Position numbers and translations under genes: made by a program
Shown: positions 55,852 through 64,000 of the stretch, piece by piece
Layout of the letters: each line of letters opens with the position of its first letter
How positions within the stretch are numbered: position 1 is the stretch's first letter
The notes under the pieces: model-generated
The model's input: the letters and a program-made list of their open reading frames with translations, nothing else
Told to the model about the DNA's origin: nothing
The model's database searches: none
Assembly (NCBI GenBank): GCA_907164885.2
Contig: OU015490.1
Span: 92,439,799 to 92,503,798 of the forward strand
Source of the DNA: Dolomedes plantarius
Lineage: Eukaryota > Arthropoda > Arachnida > Araneae > Dolomedidae
DNA length: 64,000 nt
Direction of reading: 5' to 3'

Positions 55852-55853
55852 TA
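55676..55853. repeat. (TA)n microsatellite
   Basis: In intron 1 of the plus-strand P450; continues at 56016 beyond the hAT MITE. Confidence 0.97.
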
Positions 55854-56013
55854 CAGTGCTAGATTTCTAGAAATAGAGGTGCCGGAAAGGTAACCTTCCG
55901 GGGTGTGTGTGTGTGTGTGGGGGGGGGGGGTATTCCAAATTATTGATAAAGAGAGGTACCTAAAGAGAGGTACCGGAACGCCGTTCCGGCGCGTTCCGCC
56001 TCAAATCTAGTCC

Positions 56014-56015
<2 letters not shown>
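55854..56015. mobile_element. hAT MITE in a TA tract
   Basis: Perfect 8-bp target duplication CATATATA at 55846-55853 and 56016-56023. The ends are CAGTGCTAGATTTCTAGAAA and CAGGACTAGATTTGAGGCGG, followed by GGTGCCGGAA and CGCCGGAACG. 162 bp. Confidence 0.88.
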
Positions 56016-59298
<3,283 letters not shown>

Positions 59299-59307
59299 AT
59301 TTATATA

Positions 59308-60710
59308 CACTGCTGGCCACCCAAATTGCAATACCAAGAAAGACAAGAGATATCACAACAAAATTTATTTTGTAGATAACATGTTATATCAAGTATCAAA
59401 TGATTAAATTTATAGATTTCTGTGAAGTGTGGTTCCTGCCAAAAATCAGTAGCCAGAGTAGCCGCCATTGTTGGAGATCACTGCTGCCACACGCCTCGGC
59501 ATTGATTCAAAGAGACTTTGGATGAGTTCTTGGGATACAGCAGACCAAGCAGCTTCCACACGTTGCCAAAGTTGATCTGCTGTGGCAGCTGGGGATGGAA
59601 GCTGGGTCAATCGTAGAGCAACCATGGACCACATGTTTTCTATCGGCGAAAGATCCGGAGAGCGAGGCGGCCAGGGAAGCAATTCAATTGACGAAGAACC
59701 GTTGGACAATGCGTGCCACGTGTGGTCGCGCATTATCCTGTTGAAATATGACTGTGGGCAAGCCCTGGAGGTAAGGAAGGACAACTGGCTCCAACACCTC
59801 GGAGATGTAGCGCTGGCTGTTTAAAGTAGCGGCAATGTGTACTAGAGGTGTGCGAGAGTGATATCCAATACCGCCCCATACCATAATACCCGGTGCAGGA
59901 CCAGTGTGGCGGTGCATAACGCAGCTGTTCAGCATCCTATCTTCACGGTGTCTCCAGACTCGAATGCGACCATCGTGGTGTTGCAGACAGAAGCGTGACT
60001 CGTCAGTAAAGACAATTTCATTCCATTCTGCCGTCCACATCCTTCTGTCATCGCACCATTGGCGGCGGAGACGTCTGTGGTTCTGCGTCAAAGGTAGACA
60101 AAGCAATGGACGTCTTGCTGACAGACCACTCTGCTGTAAACGGCGTCGAATGGTACGCTCAGACACTGGATGATGCGTTACAGACTGCATGTGCTGTGCT
60201 ATGGTTCGTGATGTGACTGAGCGATCCGTCACTGCCATGCGCACAATTTGCCTGTCATCACGTGAAGTGGTGCGCTGAGGTGGATGCGATCGAACACGCC
60301 GGTCCGTCGTACCCTCCTGCATCCAACGATCACATATCCGCATTACAGTTGTTTGGTTTCGTCCAACACGACTACCGATTTCCCTGAAGGATAATCCACA
60401 ATCTCGGTAGGCCCCTATCCTTCCTCTGTCGAACTCGGATACTTGATCAAAAGATGATCGCTGTTTTCGACGAGGCATAATTGATCGTTTTTTTGAAAAA
60501 ACCACAAGAAATACAAAATTGCCGAACTTGAAATCGTCGAAATCTTCAAGCCTTAAATAGCGCTTTGAAGTGGCGCCACAGGCGCGCGTGATGTGCGTCT
60601 GCGCTGAAATTCGAATCATTTGCATATCTCACCTCCGCTAATGCATGTTGTAAATTTCATGTTATTTGCATGTTTCCTTCAGGGTGTTGCATTTATAGTG
60701 GCCAGCAGTG
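59308..60710 (-). mobile_element. Tc1 transposon, full length
   Basis: 1403 bp with TA at 59306-59307 and 60711-60712. The ends are CACTGCTGGCCACCCAAATT and CACTGCTGGCCACTATAAAT. Confidence 0.95.
59446..60478 (-). pseudogene. Tc1 transposase with one frameshift
   Basis: Starts MPRRKQRSSFDQVSEFDRGR. The paired-like DNA-binding domain (LSFREIGSRVGRNQTTVMRI; SERTIRRRLQQSGLSARRPL), a GRPR-like hook, then VFTDESRFCLQHHDGRIRVW (first Asp), VIFQQDNARPHVARIVQRF (second Asp) and, after a frameshift at about 59700, WPPRSPDLSPIENMWSMV (Glu) follow. It ends NNGGYSGY. The DD34E triad is complete and only one indel separates it from an open frame. Confidence 0.92.
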
Positions 60711-60716
60711 TATATA

Positions 60717-61979
60717 CAGTTGGTTCTCTGTTTAACGACTTTCAAGGGACCGTGAAAAATCGTCCTTAAGTAGAGATCGTCCTTAAACAGAATTTGTGAA
60801 AAAATAACATTTCCCTTCCCACTTTACAGGTTTAGGACTGTCAATATATTTCTTAATATACTGGCGTATTTAAAAATGTTATTTTTATTATCATCATTAT
60901 TTTATTCACAAAAAGTTATTTTAAATTACATTGAAAAAAAAAAGAGTACAAACAATACAATAAATTACGTTTTAAAAAATTCAAAAAGTGTTGATTGCTC
61001 CATTCGCCTTGTTTTCGTTATTCTCTTTTCCAGATTTTCTAAAATGTTAAATGAGTCACCTTCCATTTTCGATGTAATATAGCGTCGGAGAACATCTAGA
61101 GCAGAAATTGCATCTGTGTAAGACGGTGGCAGTGTTTCGTTTTCCGTGTCTTCAACTTCACCTTCTTCGTCTGACACTGTGTTTTCGTTTACATTATCTT
61201 AATAAATTTGTTCTACATTTCTGAAATCTGTTGTTAAAACATATTTATCACAATTGTAGAAATCTTGAATTGAAACATCCTCATCTTCAACAAGACTTCT
61301 CCATTCTTCAGGGGTAATGTCATCTTCGTTGATTTCTACATCCGTATTTTGCAGTTCCACTACAAGTTATTTGTGAATTCCAGCAACGCGAAAGCAGTTT
61401 TTTATTGTGGATGAAGAAACTTCTTTCCATGCTGATGTTATCATGTGCATTGCTTCGAAGATTGTAAATTTTCTAATTTTTATACTGTCAGCCGAATTCT
61501 TTATTAATTTCCTAATTAAAGACTTTCTGTAGTATGCTTTCACACTGCGAATGATACCCAGGTCTAATGGCTATAACTTACTTGTGCAATTAGCTGGTAA
61601 GAAATGGATAGTCAAATTTGTAAGTCCATGGATATTTGGAGTATGTGCAGTGCATCGGTCGATTAAAAGTAAAACTTTTCACATTTCTCGATGCATTTTT
61701 GCATCAAATTTTCTAATCCAGTCAATAAAAATTTGTGATGTCATCCACGCTTTATTGTTATTGCTATACTCACAAGATTTCCTGGTGATATTCTTAAAAC
61801 ACCTTGGTTGCTTTCATTTGCCTATAACTAGTGGTGGAAATTTCTCAGATCCATCCGAATTAGTGCACAGTAAAACAGTCAATCGTTCCTTACTGTGTTT
61901 TCCACCAAAATACTTTTCGTCCATATACGTTAAGGTTTTATTAGGCACCATATTGTAGAATAGGCCCGTCTCATCTGCA
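60717..61979 (-). mobile_element. Tigger B, second copy, 5'-truncated
   Basis: The terminus CAGTTGGTTCTCTGTTTAAC is next to TA at 60715-60716. The sequence is close to the 3' 1.26 kb of 31426-33720 in reverse and stops inside the first catalytic block (GCAGATGAGACGGG, near 61965). It includes the acidic tail DEEGEVEDTENETLPPSYTD. Confidence 0.9.
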
Positions 61980-62499
61980 AAGAGTAAAACTACGTATATT
62001 CAAAATCTATGCATTCAACATCTGTGTAATACCCTATTCTTCAATTTGCTTCCTACTGTGGCCCCCTAGTCTTGTGCCGCTCCCCCCACCTCTGACACCA
62101 TTTTCACCCGTGGCTCCCTGTGATATCCTACTTTCACCAGGGGGCCATAAGGCCCTCGGTTAAGAACCGCCGCTCTAGACTCAGATAATCATCCAAGTAG
62201 GATTTCAATGTCGCTCCTAGGGTCAAAATTGAAGTGGCACCAGGGGGGGGGGGGTATCTATACGTCACCACCCGTTGAAACCAACCAAAGATTCTCGCGG
62301 ATTGCGTACGAACGCCTTCATTGACAAGTGCATTGTGCTGGCAAACAACAAATAACAACGCAATTTCATAATTTGGGAAAATAAAACAAAAATTCCAGAA
62401 CTTTTCCAGTTTTATTCCAAAACCTGAAAATGTCCTGATGAATCCCTTCCAGAATAAAAATTCATATTTCGTATTGATTTTATGACGTAGGTTGATTTA
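61980..62499. other. Unassigned DNA with a hAT-like terminus
   Basis: On the minus strand near 62171 GCGGTTCTTAACCGAGGGCC resembles a hAT end (CAGYGGTTCTCAACC), followed by GGCCCCCTGGTG. The second end is not visible. The remainder is unrecognised. Confidence 0.4.
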
Positions 62500-62636
62500 C
62501 GGCCTGTTCACATAGAATCCGTCAGCTTTAGCGTTACTCGCATTGACATATTTTAAACCAATCACAGGCCTTAAGAGTTCCGTGGCTAATCGTTTGGATT
62601 CTTGTAATTGGTTAAATATATTTCAATATGAGGCCC
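62500..62636. mobile_element. Harbinger-type MITE, copy 2
   Basis: TTA lies at 62497-62499 and 62637-62639. The ends are CGGCCTGTTCACATAGAATC and GGGCCTCATATTGAAATATA, and AAACCAATCACAGGCC inside matches 27026-27197 in reverse. Confidence 0.7.
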
Positions 62637-62740
62637 TTACACTATCTCCATCACGTATGCATGGCGTATAAAAGAGATCAAGTGTCGAGGTGCTGCAGTT
62701 TCCCAACTGCTAAGATTGGTTTTCGGGCTCACAAGGGCTT

Positions 62741-62981
62741 GTGGTGTCGCTGTGGTACAGCGCGCTGGCTTTCGGTGCTGAGGGTGCTCGGATCGAATCC
62801 CGGTGTCGCGCCGCTAAAATACCTCCGCTTGTGTCGTACCTTCATGGGGGGGGGGGGTAATGCTGGTCCGCCTATATGGTGCCCACATAATAAAATGACC
62901 AGCAAACTGCAGTGAATTATGGGCGAATGTCTACACGTCAAGTGCCCCCGCTTAAAAAAAGCAAAAAAAAAAAAACCCGAG
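62741..62981 (+). repeat. tRNA-derived SINE
   Basis: Box A-like TGGTACAGCGCGCTGG near 62753 and box B GATCGAATCC at 62791-62800, then an unrelated body and an A-rich tail (62956-62975). Confidence 0.75.
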
Positions 62982-62989
62982 CTCACTCC

Positions 62990-63400
62990 ATTCGAGGCGA
63001 TGGCCAAATTGACCAGGAAGCTGGCATTCGGTACTAGAGTATGTGGGTTCGAGTTTCCACTGTTGGCATGAATGTTTGTAGCCGTTCGGGATGGGCTTTA
63101 ATCTCGAAGTTAGGGAGTCTTTTTTACAAGCACCGCATTTTTTTTGGGGGGGAGAGGGGAGGGGTCACAGGGAAGTTGACATTTAATGGGAAGGCGAGAA
63201 GACAGGTTGGGTGTTTTGAAAGCGGATGGTAATAACATACGGGTGGGAGAACGGTCAAGAAATGACCAATGGGGGTATGTGAAGATACCAGGCAGAAATC
63301 TGAGACAGGTGCAGCCACAAAGGAATGGAGTCAGAGGCTTGAAGAAAGGGGGGGTGTCTAGTATATTAAGGGGTTCATTAAAATATGAAGCGTGCTAGGA
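62990..63400 (+). repeat. Second tRNA-derived SINE, end uncertain
   Basis: Head GAGGCGATGGCCAAATTGAC, box A-like TGGCCAAATTGACCAGG, and box B GGGTTCGAGTTTCC near 63044. The purine-rich body has GGGGGG runs, and the tail is not clear. Confidence 0.55.
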
Positions 63401-63594
63401 ACGTGAGAAATCGAACATGGGGAAAGGGGGTGCAAAAGACCGGAGAAGTTAGAAAAGGTAGGATTTCACCCCTCGACATGAATTGGTGAAAGGCAAGATT
63501 GAAATTGGTCAATGATAATTTTCTGAAAAATCCCACTGGCCAGTCGAAATCCGCCAATGGGAGAAAAGCCGGAAGTAATTAAAAAGAATATATA

Positions 63595-64000
63595 CAGGTA
63601 GACCTCCTACGGCACGGCATCTTACAACATGCTTTCGCTCTAACACGATAAGATAAATTGCCTGAACCCTCGTATAACACTGCAACCTGTAACACGGTTT
63701 CGCTCTAACACGATAGAAAAAATTGCGAAAACCTTTGTAGAACACTGTACTTCTATAGCACTAGATAACATGATTTTTGTTTAACACATTTAAAAACTAA
63801 ATTACCTTAAAATAATGACGGGAAGGAATAATGAACTATAGTGGCTTTACATGAAAATGTATAAACAAATTATAATTTATTCAATTTATTAATTAATTAT
63901 AAATAATTCTCTATGCTGCCGAGGTTTGGTATAATGATTTAGAAAGTATTAAAAGAAAGCTCTTGCAGATTCAAAGACCATATATGCTTTTCATGACGAA
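63595..64000 (+). mobile_element. Left end of another pogo/Tigger element (cut by window edge)
   Basis: TA is followed by CAGGTAGACCTCCTACGGCA. TAACACGGTTTCGCTCTAACACG-type repeats occur three times in 150 bp, the subterminal repeat style of the other Tiggers here. No coding part is inside the window. Confidence 0.65.

Noticed and set aside
62741..62815. tRNA gene
   Set aside because: Box A and B are present but the acceptor stem does not close and an unrelated body with A tail follows, so it is a SINE head.

Overview
The window is eukaryotic and almost certainly arthropod; a chelicerate such as a spider is my best guess. It is AT-rich, full of (TA)n microsatellite, and carries spliced cytochrome P450 exons among arthropod-type mobile elements: BEL/Pao, Ty3/gypsy, DD41D mariner, DUF4817-type Tc1/mariner, pogo/Tigger, PIF/Harbinger, hAT, Helitrons and tRNA-derived SINEs. 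The organism assignment is inference from element content and P450 sequence.

Host genes. A cytochrome P450 gene lies on the minus strand. Its first four coding exons are at 53509-53720, 26743-26867, 21231-21337 and 9266-9418. All splice sites are GT/AG, the phases (2, 1, 0, 0) are compatible, and together they give 199 codons of a continuous P450 N-terminal half; the haem-binding half must lie left of base 1. A second P450 starts at 55360 on the plus strand, head to head with the first, and only its first exon (55360-55571) is inside the window. The two first exons are 212 nt each and about 85% identical, so this is an inverted duplicate pair sharing a 1.6 kb upstream region. That region holds five perfect GTAAACA (forkhead-type) motifs and a TATA-like box.

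Everything else is mobile DNA, nearly all in P450 introns. Intron 4 (1-9265) holds a DD41D mariner, a TTAA element, a nest of hAT in hAT with Harbinger and a hAT MITE inside, a probable solo LTR, and a hAT MITE split by another DD41D element. Intron 3 (9419-21230) holds a Tc1 fragment, a DUF4817-type element split by a half Harbinger carrying a MADF gene, a large palindrome, a DUF4817-type element with long inverted repeats, an internally deleted Tigger and a second DD41D copy; most sit in (TA)n tracts. Intron 2 (21338-26742) holds TTAA MITEs, a hAT, a pogo-like element and a 5'-truncated LINE. Intron 1 (26868-53508) holds Helitrons, several Tiggers and a gypsy element split by a young BEL/Pao element.

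The most striking architecture is a Helitron of under 1 kb whose two ends now lie 15.9 kb apart (31418 and 47344). A Tigger sits in its 5' terminus. Its internal (TA)n received an LTR-like insert and a gypsy element, and a BEL/Pao element with two identical LTRs and a perfect 5-bp target duplication is inserted in that gypsy.

Right of the P450 pair, intron 1 of the second P450 holds a hAT MITE, a 3-kb element with repeat-built ends and a protein I cannot place in a named superfamily, a full-length Tc1, a truncated Tigger, two SINEs and the left end of another Tigger.
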